A DNA stretch of 30,689 bases from a bacterium. GTDB lineage: Bacteria; Chloroflexota; Dormibacteria; UBA8260; Bog-877. The stretch spans positions 1-30,689 of the forward strand of contig JAKAWF010000008.1 of NCBI GenBank assembly GCA_021817025.1, written 5' to 3'. The notes under the pieces are model-generated. The model had not been told where the DNA came from. It saw nothing but the letters and a program-made list of their open reading frames with translations, and ran no database searches. The position numbers were made by a program, and so were the translations under genes. Positions 11,289 to 23,555 of this stretch are shown here, piece by piece (position 1 is the first letter of the stretch; each line of letters begins with the position of its first letter).

Positions 11289-11311
11289 GGCTCCGGGACT
11301 GTCCCGGAGCC
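11289..11311. terminator. Perfect 10-bp hairpin between convergent genes
   Basis: Arms GGCTCCGGGA and TCCCGGAGCC enclose a 3-nt CTG loop in the 285-nt gap between osmC (plus) and the amidase (minus). The convergent position favours a bidirectional transcription stop. No U-tract flanks either side. Nothing else was recognised in this gap. Confidence 0.5.
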
Positions 11312-11368
11312 TCCCGACCCGAACGGGGATCAGACCACCCGGGCCGCGATGGTCCCCATCAGGAATGC

Positions 11369-12883
11369 CTACCTCGGCAACGGCTCCCCCGGGGCTCGGC
11401 GCGGCCAGTCAGTCGCCTGCTCCAACTCCCGGCAAACTGAGAGCAGCGTGGCCTCGCCGTAGAGCCGACCCACCAGCTGGACCCCAACCGGCACCTCACC
11501 CTCCCAGTGGGTTGGGAGGGAGGCCGCGGGCTGTCCCGTGATGTTGAACAGGGGTGTGAAGGGCGTGAACGAGTCCGCGACGGCCAGCGGGCTCATGGGG
11601 TCGCGCCCGGCATCCCGGAAGAGCTCGCCCATCTCCAGGGGCAGGCGGGCAAGGGTGGGGGTGAGGATCAGATCCCACCGCTGCCACAGGGCGGCGACCT
11701 CCCGCGCATACAGCTGCAGGCGCGCCTGGGCCAGCAGCAGGTCGCCGCTTCGAGTGCGCGCCCCGAGCTCGCCCAGAGCCGCTACATGGGCCTCCACACG
11801 GGGCTTGGCCCCGGCCGGCAGATCGAGGCTCAGGAGATTCGCGTGCATTCCGGCCGCCCAGACGGTCCGGAAGTCCAGGGCCAGTCCCTCGCGCTGCCAT
11901 CTCGGGTCGACCTGAGCCACCTGGTGGCCCAGTGCCTCGAGGATCTCGGCGGCCGCCACGACCGCCGCCTGGCAGCGCTGGTCGACCACCGCCGGGACCG
12001 GGGGGAGGGTGGTCCAGCCGATCCGCAGGCGGGGCCCGGGGCGAGCGAGCGCCGCCGTGAACCGGGGCTGCGGGGAGGGCGCGAAATAGGGGTCGCCGGG
12101 GGCCGGGCCCGCGGTCTGGTCCAGCAGCTCCGCCATGTCGGCGACGGTGATGGTCAGGAAGCCGGGGCTGACCAACCCCGCCATCGCGTCCCCCGGCCCG
12201 GGGCTCAATGAGATCCTGCCCCGCGACGGCTTGAGGCCGAAGACCCCGCAGCAGGAGGCGGGGATCCGCAGGCTGCCGCCACCGTCGTTGCCGTGGGCGG
12301 CGGGGACCATGCCGGCGGCGACGGCGACCGCTGATCCTCCACTGGACCCGCCCGGGGTGAGGCGCCGGTCCCAGGGGTTGAGGCACGGACCGAGGCGGTC
12401 GCTCTCGGTCACCGGTATCGCCCCGAACTCGGGGAGGTTGGTCTTGCCGATGATGACCGCGCCGGCCCGGCGCAGCCGGGAGACGACCTCGGCGTCGGCG
12501 GTCTCGACCTCCGGGCCGCTGGCCCTCGACCCCCTGGTGGTGGGGAAGCCGGCCGCCGCGGTGTTGTCCTTGATCGCCAGCGGAACTCCCTCCAGCGGCC
12601 GGCCCTCGCCTCGGCCCAGACGGGCCTCGGACTCCGCGGCCTGGGCCAGAGCGGGGGCGGAGCCGACGCTCACGAAGGCGTTGAGGAGGGGGTTCAGCCG
12701 ACCGATCCGCCGGAGCGACTCCTGGGTGGCCTCGGTGGGGGAGATCCGGCCGCGGCGGATCTGCTCAGCCAGGCTGATCATCGATGGCCAGCGCTGCAAT
12801 CTTGGCGCCCCAGGTGCGGTGTCGAAGCTGCTGGGCATCGGGGCCCAGTCTCGCAGGTTGCCGGGGCGCCTCCCCGACGCCAC
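11369..12883 (-). CDS. Amidase-signature family hydrolase
   Basis: This enzyme belongs to the Ser-cisSer-Lys amidase family, which hydrolyses amide bonds; the substrate is unknown. The catalytic Lys is in PLAIKDNT (about residue 105), the cis-Ser region in [16 protein letters not shown] (about 178-193), and the nucleophile Ser in [13 protein letters not shown] (about 202-214). It resembles stand-alone amidases more than GatA, and no gatB or gatC is nearby. The start is uncertain. GTG at 12883 gives 504 residues but leaves only 17 nt to the divergent uvrA. The ATG codons at 12838 or 12781 are equally possible, and the domain itself starts at about the latter. No start has a convincing ribosome site. 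Confidence 0.88.
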   Translation of the reverse strand: MASGRRPGNLRDWAPMPSSFDTAPGAPRLQRWPSMISLAEQIRRGRISPTEATQESLRRIGRLNPLLNAFVSVGSAPALAQAAESEARLGRGEGRPLEGVPLAIKDNTAAAGFPTTRGSRASGPEVETADAEVVSRLRRAGAVIIGKTNLPEFGAIPVTESDRLGPCLNPWDRRLTPGGSSGGSAVAVAAGMVPAAHGNDGGGSLRIPASCCGVFGLKPSRGRISLSPGPGDAMAGLVSPGFLTITVADMAELLDQTAGPAPGDPYFAPSPQPRFTAALARPGPRLRIGWTTLPPVPAVVDQRCQAAVVAAAEILEALGHQVAQVDPRWQREGLALDFRTVWAAGMHANLLSLDLPAGAKPRVEAHVAALGELGARTRSGDLLLAQARLQLYAREVAALWQRWDLILTPTLARLPLEMGELFRDAGRDPMSPLAVADSFTPFTPLFNITGQPAASLPTHWEGEVPVGVQLVGRLYGEATLLSVCRELEQATDWPRRAPGEPLPR

Positions 12884-12887
12884 CAGC

Positions 12888-12893
12888 TACGCT
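12888..12893 (+). promoter_or_regulatory. -10-like hexamer of uvrA, leaderless arrangement
   Basis: TACGCT (TAnnnT pattern) ends 7 nt before the uvrA ATG at 12901, so transcription would begin at the start codon. There is no ribosome site between them. The same geometry is seen at uvrB and arsR. Confidence 0.35.
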
Positions 12894-12900
12894 CTTCTCC

Positions 12901-15767
<2,867 letters not shown>

Positions 15768-15771
<4 letters not shown>

Positions 15772-15902
15772 GCGGCCCCCAGCGGCCCTCCACGTTCCAG
15801 GGGTGGCAGCGGGTGGGGTGCATCGCCGGCGTCGTGCTGCTGGGGGTGCTGACCGCGCTCCTGGTGGTGGCGATGACCCTGGGAATCCTGGGCATTCACT
15901 AG
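15768..15902 (+). CDS. 44-residue single-pass membrane protein between uvrA and uvrC
   Basis: I found this small gene by reading the gap by hand. A GTG at 15768 overlaps the uvrA stop by 4 nt (GTGA), and the TAG at 15900-15902 is 9 nt before the uvrC GTG. The polar N-terminus has about 16 residues, ending QGWQRVG. A strongly hydrophobic stretch from about residue 19 to 42, rich in Val, Leu, Ala and Gly, follows and looks like one transmembrane helix. The C-terminus ends at His44. I recognise no family. The tight fit between two overlapping repair genes and the clean hydrophobic segment argue that it is translated. A membrane-anchoring or regulatory role is pure speculation. Confidence 0.6.
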
Positions 15903-15911
15903 GCTTGGGGG

Positions 15912-17870
15912 GTGACGCTTGCAGGGGCGGACTCCTCGCCGGCCGGTCCGGCCGCCGTGCCGCTGAGGCCAGGCTCCGGCGCGGCGGCGGGATCGCTGCT
16001 CCAGGACCCGGAGCTGCTGCGGGCGCGGCTGGCAGCGGTGCCCCAGGGCCCGGGGGTGTATCTCTTCCGTAGCGCGTCCGCCCAGGTCGCCTACGTGGGC
16101 AAGTCGGCCAACCTGAAGGACCGCCTGCGCAGCTACTTCGTGGCCCCGCAGGCCCACCCCGCTCGCATCCGGCGGCTGGTGGAGTCCAGCTTCGACTTCG
16201 AGGTGGTGGCGACCGGGACGGAGCAGGAGGCGCTGATCCTGGAGAACACCCTGATCAAACGCCACCACCCTCGCTTCAACGTGCGCCTTCGCGATGACAA
16301 GAGCTACCTGTACTTCCACATCCCGCCATCCCAGGGACCGGCCGGGGAGGAGCTCCCAGCGGCGATGGCGGAGCGGCTGGCCGCCTATCCCAGGCCCGGG
16401 TTCACGCGCCGTCTGGGTGCTGACGGCGGCCGCTACTTCGGGCCCTACACGGACTCGAAGGGCATCCGGCGGTCGGTGCGGGAGCTGCGCGCCGCAGTCC
16501 CGTTCCGGGGTTGCGCCGACCCGGTGTTCCGGCGGGGCCGGGTCTGTCTCGACTACCACATGGGAATCTGCGCGGGGCCGTGCGAGGGCCGGATTTCGCC
16601 AGCCGCCCACCAGCTGCTCCTGGACGACGCCGCGGCCTTCCTCTCCGGCCATACGGGCCTGGTGCGGGCCAGGCTCGAGGCGGCCATGGACGGGGCCAGC
16701 GAGCGCCTCGAGTTCGAGCTGGCGGCCAGCCTGCGCGACCGGATCCGGGCGGTGGAGAGGCTCACCGAGGAGCAGGTCACCGCGCCCAGGCTGGGGGCGG
16801 ACGTGGACTTGATCGGGCTGGCCACCGCGGGCGGGCAGGGGGTGGGAGTCGTGATGCTGGTGCGTGAGGGCCGCCTGCAGGCGGTGGAGCGACACCTGCT
16901 GGAGGGAGTGGGCGACGTGGCCGTCGACGAGGTGCTGGCGAGCTTCCTGGCCCAGCACTACGCCAGCTCCACCCATGTGCCCAGGGCGGTGCTGGTCCCC
17001 GAGCAGCCGTCCGGCATCGAGGTCCTGGGTGCCTACCTCCAGAGCCGCCGGGGGGGGCGGGTCGACCTCCGGGTGCCCCGGCGCGGCAGCCTCCGCCATC
17101 TCCTGGGGCAGGCGGGGGAGACCGCCGAGGCCGCGCTCACCCAGTCCAGGGTCGCCCAGGACTTCGACTCGGGGCGGGTCGAGGCGGTGCTGGCCGACCT
17201 CCAGCTTCGGCTGGGCCTGGCCGACCAGCCCCGACGGATAGAGTGCTACGACATCAGCAACACCATGGGCAGTCAGAGCGTCGGTTCGATGGTGGTTTTC
17301 GAGGATGCCCGTCCCAAGGTCTCCGACTACAGGATCTTCTCGATCCGCACCGTCACGGGGCCCAATGACTTCGCCAGCATGGAGGAGGTGATCTCCCGTC
17401 GCTTCACCCATCTCTCGGGTGCTGGGGGCGAGGCCGGCCTGGGGGTGATGCCGGATCTGGTGATCGTGGACGGTGGCGCCGGCCAGCTGGCGTTCGCGCA
17501 CCGCGCCCTGGAGCGGCTGGGGCTGGGGTCCACCCCGCACTTCGGCCTGGCCAAGCGTTTCGAGGAGCTGCACCAGGTTGGCGGTGGAGACCCGATCCAC
17601 CTGCCCGAGGGCAGCCCGGCGCTGTTCCTGGTGCAACGGGTGCGGGACGAGGCCCACCGCTTTGCGATCACCAGGCACCGATCGCGGCGTCAGAAGGCGA
17701 GCCTGCACAGCCGCCTGGATGAGGTGACGGGGCTAGGTCCCAAGCGCAAGAAGGCGTTGCTGACCCGGTTTGGGTCGGTGGCGGGGATCAAGCAAGCGTC
17801 GCTGGAGGAGCTGACTGCCGTCCCTGGAGTCACTCGCCCGGTGGCCTCAGCCATCAAGGAACTGCTCTGA
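15912..17870 (+). CDS. uvrC: UvrABC excinuclease subunit C
   Basis: UvrC makes both incisions around the lesion in nucleotide excision repair. The 652-residue protein has, in order: the GIY-YIG 3' nuclease domain (GVYLFRSASAQVAYVGKSANLKDRLRSYF split over about 47-78, with Glu in EQEALILENTLIK); the Cys-rich region (CLDYHMGICAGPC, about 214-226); the UVR motif (about 250-285); the RNase H-like 5' nuclease domain with ECYDISN (about 444) and VIVDGGAGQL (about 517); and the C-terminal HhH2 repeat (GLGPKRKKALLTRFGS). The start is GTG at 15912. The N-terminus carries about 35 extra low-complexity residues before the domain. Its stop shares one base with the rapZ ATG (TGATG). Confidence 0.96.
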   Translation: MTLAGADSSPAGPAAVPLRPGSGAAAGSLLQDPELLRARLAAVPQGPGVYLFRSASAQVAYVGKSANLKDRLRSYFVAPQAHPARIRRLVESSFDFEVVATGTEQEALILENTLIKRHHPRFNVRLRDDKSYLYFHIPPSQGPAGEELPAAMAERLAAYPRPGFTRRLGADGGRYFGPYTDSKGIRRSVRELRAAVPFRGCADPVFRRGRVCLDYHMGICAGPCEGRISPAAHQLLLDDAAAFLSGHTGLVRARLEAAMDGASERLEFELAASLRDRIRAVERLTEEQVTAPRLGADVDLIGLATAGGQGVGVVMLVREGRLQAVERHLLEGVGDVAVDEVLASFLAQHYASSTHVPRAVLVPEQPSGIEVLGAYLQSRRGGRVDLRVPRRGSLRHLLGQAGETAEAALTQSRVAQDFDSGRVEAVLADLQLRLGLADQPRRIECYDISNTMGSQSVGSMVVFEDARPKVSDYRIFSIRTVTGPNDFASMEEVISRRFTHLSGAGGEAGLGVMPDLVIVDGGAGQLAFAHRALERLGLGSTPHFGLAKRFEELHQVGGGDPIHLPEGSPALFLVQRVRDEAHRFAITRHRSRRQKASLHSRLDEVTGLGPKRKKALLTRFGSVAGIKQASLEELTAVPGVTRPVASAIKELL

Positions 17871-18661
17871 TGGCGGGTCGCGACGGCGGCCTCCTTCCGG
17901 TCTTGGTGTTCGGGCCCCCCGGGGCCGGCGTGGAGCTGGCTGTCGGCCGGCTGGTGGAGGCGGGCTTCGCGGCCGAGGCCTGGGACGGCACAGAGCCCAA
18001 TCCCAAGGCTCAGGACCCGGAGCTTCTGGGCCACTGGCCCCTGCTACTCCACCTGGAGGCGGGCCCCCTCGCGTGCGTGGCGCGGTCGGGACCGCCCTGG
18101 GCATCCGTCCCCGGGCCCTCTGATTGCGGTGACGTGATCGCCCGCTGGGAGCTGAGCCGCAGGCGTCAGACCCAGGCACGCCTGCGGGCGAGACTGGTCA
18201 TCGACACCACCCACCTCAACCCCGAACGACTCCGCGGGCGGCTTGCCCAGCTGCCGCTGGCGCAGCTCCTGGAACCTGAGGCTCGCCCGCTGGTGGTGCT
18301 GGAGTCCTTCGGGTTCCCGATCGGGCTTCCCCTTGATCACAGCTGGTGCGTCGACACCCGTGCCCTTCAGAACCCGTACTGGGAACCTGCTCTCAGACTC
18401 CATTCCGGTCTGGATCCCAGCGTGCGGGAATTCGTGCTCCGTCAGGAGCTGGCCCAGACGCTGATGGCCGGGGTGGAGGAGATGGTGCTGGCGCAGCTGC
18501 CGGCGTGGACGACCAGCGGGCGGCTGGTGGTCCGAGTCGCGATCGGCTGCACGGGCGGATTCCACCGCTCGGTGGCGGTGGCCGAGGAGTTGCACCGCCG
18601 CTTGACCGGCGCCGGGGTGCGGAGCCTGGTCTGGCACCGCGACCTTGGCCGCGACGGGTGA
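17870..18661 (+). CDS. rapZ: RapZ/YvcJ-family protein with degenerate P-loop
   Basis: RapZ/YvcJ proteins bind nucleotides at the N-terminus and, in Escherichia coli, bind GlmZ/GlmY RNAs through the C-terminal domain. The C-terminal half is clearly RapZ: SFGFPIGLPLDHSWCVDTR (split, about 145-163), NPYWEPALRLHSGLDPSVREFVL, and the terminal GCTGGFHRSVAVAEEL (226-241) followed by HRDL. The N-terminal half is eroded. The P-loop reads GPPGAGVE at residues 15-22, without the Lys and Ser/Thr of GxxGxGKS. The usual Walker B-like region is replaced by a Pro/Ala-rich stretch, and the total of 263 residues is short. IDTTHLNPERLR survives. It lies between uvrC and gap where actinobacterial-type clusters also carry yvcK and whiA, which are absent here. 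Confidence 0.85.
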   Translation: MAGRDGGLLPVLVFGPPGAGVELAVGRLVEAGFAAEAWDGTEPNPKAQDPELLGHWPLLLHLEAGPLACVARSGPPWASVPGPSDCGDVIARWELSRRRQTQARLRARLVIDTTHLNPERLRGRLAQLPLAQLLEPEARPLVVLESFGFPIGLPLDHSWCVDTRALQNPYWEPALRLHSGLDPSVREFVLRQELAQTLMAGVEEMVLAQLPAWTTSGRLVVRVAIGCTGGFHRSVAVAEELHRRLTGAGVRSLVWHRDLGRDG

Positions 18662-18788
18662 CGCCGAGCGGAGGCGGTCCCTGCCATCGGTGATTCCCCT
18701 GGGGCCGCGTCGGGGGTGAGCACGGAGGCCAGGGGCGAGACCGCGCCCAAACTGGGATCACGGTCGAAGGCGAACGGCGGGGCGATCC

Positions 18789-18794
18789 TATACT
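18789..18794 (+). promoter_or_regulatory. -10 box for the gap-pgk-tpiA genes
   Basis: TATACT is a close match to a sigma70-type -10 box, 68 nt before the gap ATG in the 201-nt rapZ-gap space. The -35 is weak. The octamer TACTCGCG occurs overlapping the box (18791-18798) and again 16 bp later (18807-18814), about one and a half helix turns apart. This could be a binding site for a regulator of glycolysis. Confidence 0.5.
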
Positions 18795-18802
18795 CGCGAT
18801 GA

Positions 18803-19873
<1,071 letters not shown>

Positions 19874-19887
19874 GCAAGGGGAGCGGG

Positions 19888-21102
19888 ATGGCCCTGAAGC
19901 GGAGGGCGGGCCTGGACGAGATGGCTGCCCTGGGCAAGCGGGTCTTCCTGCGGGTCGACTTCAACGTTCCGCTCCTGGAGGACGGCGGCATTCGCGACGA
20001 CGCCCGGATGCGGGCGGGCCTGCCCACGATCCGGGAGCTGATCGCCAAGGGGGCGGCTGTGATCGTGGCCACCCATCTGGGACGACCGAAGGGCCGGGTG
20101 CAGGCGGCGCTCAGCACCAGGCCGCTGGCCGCACATTTGGGTGAGCTGCTGGGAGCCGAGGTCGCCTGGGTGCCCGACTGTGTCGGACCGGTGGTCGAGG
20201 AAGCCGTTGGCAAACTCCGGCCCGGCCAGGTGATGATGCTGGAGAACCTGCGCTTCCACCCCGAGGAGGAGGCCAACGACCCGGGCTTCGCCCAGGAGCT
20301 GTCCCGGTTGGCGGATCTGTACGTGGACGACGCCTTCGGCTCCGCCCATCGCGCTCACGCTTCCACCGAGGGCATCGCGCGCTTTCTCCCTGCCTATGCG
20401 GGGAGGCTGATGGCTGCGGAGCTGGGCCAGTTGGGGCGCATCCTCGAGGATCCCGCCCGGCCTCTGGTGGCGGTCATGGGCGGCAGCAAATTGAGCGGCA
20501 AGCTCGGCCTGATCAATCACCTCCTGCCCCGCGTGGACGTGCTCTGCCTGGGCGGCGCCATGGCGGCCACCTTCCTGCGGGCAGAGGGCCTGGGAGTCGG
20601 CCGTTCCCTGGCGGAGGAGGGCTTCGTGGCCGAGGCTCGGGAAATCCTGGGCCGGGCCGGCGGCGGGTCGGTGAGGATCGTGCTGCCGGTCGACGTGGTG
20701 GTGGCCCCGGGCCTGGACGCCGTGGCTACCGAGGTGCGGACGTGCGCGGTCGCCGAGATCCCGGACGCGGACATGATCCTCGATGTGGGGCCCGCGACCG
20801 TGTCCGGTTGGGGGGAGATCGTGGCGGGAGCGGGCACCGTGATCTGGAACGGACCACTGGGGGTCTTCGAGAATCCCCTCTTCGCCGGCGGCACCCGCGG
20901 CCTGGCCCAGGCCATCGCTCGCAGCTCCGCGGTCAGCGTCACCGGGGGGGGCGACCTCCAGGCCGCCATTGAGGGCATGGGCCTGACGGCGGGGTTCACC
21001 CACGTGAGCACCGGGGGAGGGGCGACGCTGGAGTTCCTGGAGGGCGTGGAACTTCCCGGCGTGGCCGTGCTGATGGACGCCCGAGCCCGGGCCGGGAGGT
21101 AG
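19888..21102 (+). CDS. pgk: Phosphoglycerate kinase
   Basis: It transfers phosphate from 1,3-bisphosphoglycerate to ADP. The 404-residue protein has normal length. The N-terminal substrate domain has RVFLRVDFNVPL (about residues 17-28), THLGRPKG (about 68-75) and LENLRFHPEEE. The nucleotide domain has MGGSKLSGKLGLI (about 200), VIWNGPLGVFE (about 328-338) and the C-terminal glycine-rich STGGGATLEFLEG (about 373-385). Thr replaces the more usual Ser in GGGAS. ATG at 19888 is chosen for its AAGGGGAG ribosome site. An earlier in-frame frame runs through the end of gap and has no pgk similarity. tpiA starts 6 nt after the stop. Confidence 0.97.
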   Translation: MALKRRAGLDEMAALGKRVFLRVDFNVPLLEDGGIRDDARMRAGLPTIRELIAKGAAVIVATHLGRPKGRVQAALSTRPLAAHLGELLGAEVAWVPDCVGPVVEEAVGKLRPGQVMMLENLRFHPEEEANDPGFAQELSRLADLYVDDAFGSAHRAHASTEGIARFLPAYAGRLMAAELGQLGRILEDPARPLVAVMGGSKLSGKLGLINHLLPRVDVLCLGGAMAATFLRAEGLGVGRSLAEEGFVAEAREILGRAGGGSVRIVLPVDVVVAPGLDAVATEVRTCAVAEIPDADMILDVGPATVSGWGEIVAGAGTVIWNGPLGVFENPLFAGGTRGLAQAIARSSAVSVTGGGDLQAAIEGMGLTAGFTHVSTGGGATLEFLEGVELPGVAVLMDARARAGR

Positions 21103-21108
21103 CCGGCG

Positions 21109-21879
21109 ATGGCAGGTGAGAGGCGGTCCCGGCCACTGGTGGCCGGCAACTGGAAGATGCATGAGACCGCGATCGAGGCGGGGCGGCTGGCTCGGGAGGT
21201 CTTGGCCGGCCTGCCGGCCGACCCGGGAGCCGAGGTCCTGATCCTGCCTCCCTTCACCGCCCTGGAGACGGTCCATGGGGTGATCGCCGCGGACGAACGG
21301 GTCAGTCTGGGCGCGCAGAACTGCCACTGGGAGGCGGCCGGCGCCTTCACCGGCGAGATCTCCACCGGGATGCTGGCGCCGCTGTGCCAGTACGTCCTGG
21401 TCGGCCACAGCGAGCGGCGTCAGCTGTTCGCGGAGACCGATGAGATGGTCAGGCGGAAGCTGGATGCCGTCCTGGCGGCTGGGATGCTCCCCATTCTCGC
21501 GCTGGGGGAGACTGAGGAACAGCGCCGGGCTGGCCGTACCGAGGAGGTGCTGCTGCGCCAGGCCAGAGCGGGACTCCTGGGTCTTGATCCCGCCCTGGTG
21601 GCTCGCTGCGCCATCGCCTATGAGCCGATCTGGGCGATCGGGACCGGGGTCGCGGCCACGCCCGCTGACGCCAGCATGGCAGCCGCGATTCTGCGCGGCG
21701 TGGTGGCTGAGGCTGCTGGGCGCCCGGAGCCCGCCGTCCGCATCCTCTACGGCGGGAGCGTCACCGCGGAATCGGCCCCCAGTCTGCTCACCGCTCCCGG
21801 AGTCGCGGGGGCGTTGGTCGGTGGCGCGAGTCTCAGGGCCCCGGACTTCTGCGCGATCGTGGCCGCGGCGGGGGCCTGA
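21109..21879 (+). CDS. tpiA: Triose-phosphate isomerase
   Basis: It interconverts dihydroxyacetone phosphate and glyceraldehyde-3-phosphate. The 256-residue TIM barrel has VAGNWKMH with catalytic Lys16, the electrophile His in VLVGHSERR (about residue 102), the catalytic Glu in AYEPIWAIGTG (about 174) and the phosphate-binding ILYGGSV near 221. The end GALVGGASL is standard. It starts 6 nt after pgk, so the two are co-translated. In Actinomycetota secG usually follows tpiA. Here a 143-nt gap without a recognisable secG leads to gpmI. Confidence 0.97.
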   Translation: MAGERRSRPLVAGNWKMHETAIEAGRLAREVLAGLPADPGAEVLILPPFTALETVHGVIAADERVSLGAQNCHWEAAGAFTGEISTGMLAPLCQYVLVGHSERRQLFAETDEMVRRKLDAVLAAGMLPILALGETEEQRRAGRTEEVLLRQARAGLLGLDPALVARCAIAYEPIWAIGTGVAATPADASMAAAILRGVVAEAAGRPEPAVRILYGGSVTAESAPSLLTAPGVAGALVGGASLRAPDFCAIVAAAGA

Positions 21880-22022
21880 GGTCACCAGCGCGGCGGCAGC
21901 CTCGGGTTGGGCATGATGGCCAGGATCAGAGGTGCGATCTGGTGTCGGCACCCGGATGAGGCGCCGCCGGCTGCCGGGGTCGAGCCCCCGGTCGGCGATC
22001 GATTAGGAGTTGTACGAGCGGC

Positions 22023-23555
22023 ATGAACCTGGGCAAGGCGGTGCTGTGCATTCTGGACGGCTGGGGCTACAGCCCGAGCTCCTCGGGGAATGCCATAGCC
22101 AAGGCGGCGACGCCCAACTTCGATGCCCTGCTTCGAGACCACCCGAACGCGCTGCTGACGGCCAACGGGCTGGCGGTGGGGCTCCCCGATGGCCAGCAGG
22201 GGAACTCGGAGGTGGGCCACCTGACCATCGGCGCGGGACGCGTCGTGCTCCAGGACCTGACCCGGATCGACGCTGCGATCGCCGACGGATCCTTCTTCGG
22301 CAACCAGGTCCTGACGGCCGCGGTGGACCTGGCCCGGGCGCGGGGCACGCGCCTCCACCTGCTCGGGCTGATCTCTCCGGGCGGGGTGCACAGCCATCAG
22401 AAGCACCTGCTGGCACTGTGTGAAATGGCGCGCCGGCGCGGGCTCGAGCGGGTGGCGGTGCATGCCTTCACCGACGGGCGCGACACTCCGCCGAGCAGCG
22501 GCGCCGGCTTCCTGGAGTGGCTGAACGAGCGGCTCGCCGAGATCGGCGTCGGCCGAGTGGTGAGCGTCAGCGGCCGCTATTACGCGATGGACAGGGACCG
22601 CCGCTGGGACCGCCTCGAGCGCGCCTTCCGCGTCCTTCAGGGCCGGCCCGAGTTGAGGAGGGCCGACGCCGTGCAGTATCTCGAGGAGTCCTATGCGGGC
22701 GGCACCACCGACGAGTTCATCCTGCCCGCCTCGATCGCGGCCGAGGGCGACGAGGTGGTGGGGATCGCCGCGGGCGACGTGGTCATCCACTCCAACTTCA
22801 GACCGGATCGCGGACGTGAGCTCTGCCACGCGCTGGCGGACGCCAATTTCAAGGAGTTCGATCGGGGCGATCTTCCGCGCGACCTGGATGTGGTGACCTT
22901 CACCGACTTCGACGACCTGCTACCGGTGGAGGTGGCCTTTCCCAAGCCTCCAGTCGCCAACACCCTGGCGGAGGTGGTGGCGACAGCCGGACTGCGCCAG
23001 TTCCACCTGGCCGAGACGGAGAAGTACGCGCACGTGACGTACTTCGTGAACGGAGGCCGGGAGGAGCCCTTCCCGGGTGAGGAGCGACTTCTGGTCCCGT
23101 CCTCCAAGGTCGCCACCTACGACCTCCAGCCGGAGATGAGCGCCGCCGGAATCACGGACGCGGTGGTGGAGCGCGTCCAGCGGGGTGAGGACGCGCTGAT
23201 CGTGGTCAATTACGCCAACGCCGACATGGTCGGCCACACCGGCAACCTGGCGGCCACGATCGCGGCGGTGGAGTTCCTGGACGGGTGCGTGGGACGGCTC
23301 GTGGAGGCCGCCCAGACCGCGGGCTACCAGCTCCTGCTGACCGCGGATCACGGCAACGCGGAGGAGATGATCGACGCCCACACAGGTGGCCCGGTCACCT
23401 CTCACACCTCCAACCCGGTCCCGGTTGTGATCACCGGCCAAGAAGGTCGACTGCGCGACGGGGGGCTGCGGGATGTCGCGCCCACTCTGCTCAGCGCGAT
23501 GGGGCTGACGGTCCCGGCGGAGATGACCGGTTCTGACCTTCGGGTGGTGGCCTAG
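22023..23555 (+). CDS. gpmI: 2,3-bisphosphoglycerate-independent phosphoglycerate mutase
   Basis: This Mn-dependent phosphoglycerate mutase interconverts 3- and 2-phosphoglycerate, continuing the glycolytic sequence of the neighbouring genes. The 510-residue protein has the alkaline-phosphatase-like core. Metal Asp12 is in CILDGWGYS and the phosphorylated Ser62 in DGQQGNSEVGHLTIGAGR. The transferase domain carries HAFTDGRDTPP (about 145-155) and SGRYYAMDRDRRWDR (about 183-197). The second metal cluster includes NYANADMVGHTG (about 399-410) and LTADHGNAEEM (about 438-448). The ATG at 22023 lies 13 nt after an AGGAG, slightly long, with a closer GAGCGG. The der ATG follows the TAG with no gap. 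Confidence 0.97.
   Translation: MNLGKAVLCILDGWGYSPSSSGNAIAKAATPNFDALLRDHPNALLTANGLAVGLPDGQQGNSEVGHLTIGAGRVVLQDLTRIDAAIADGSFFGNQVLTAAVDLARARGTRLHLLGLISPGGVHSHQKHLLALCEMARRRGLERVAVHAFTDGRDTPPSSGAGFLEWLNERLAEIGVGRVVSVSGRYYAMDRDRRWDRLERAFRVLQGRPELRRADAVQYLEESYAGGTTDEFILPASIAAEGDEVVGIAAGDVVIHSNFRPDRGRELCHALADANFKEFDRGDLPRDLDVVTFTDFDDLLPVEVAFPKPPVANTLAEVVATAGLRQFHLAETEKYAHVTYFVNGGREEPFPGEERLLVPSSKVATYDLQPEMSAAGITDAVVERVQRGEDALIVVNYANADMVGHTGNLAATIAAVEFLDGCVGRLVEAAQTAGYQLLLTADHGNAEEMIDAHTGGPVTSHTSNPVPVVITGQEGRLRDGGLRDVAPTLLSAMGLTVPAEMTGSDLRVVA

Noticed and set aside
21913..22026. 37-residue frame between tpiA and gpmI overlapping the gpmI ATG by 4 nt, considered as a secG or leader gene
   Set aside because: Not hydrophobic, unlike SecG; weak ribosome site; likely chance overlap.
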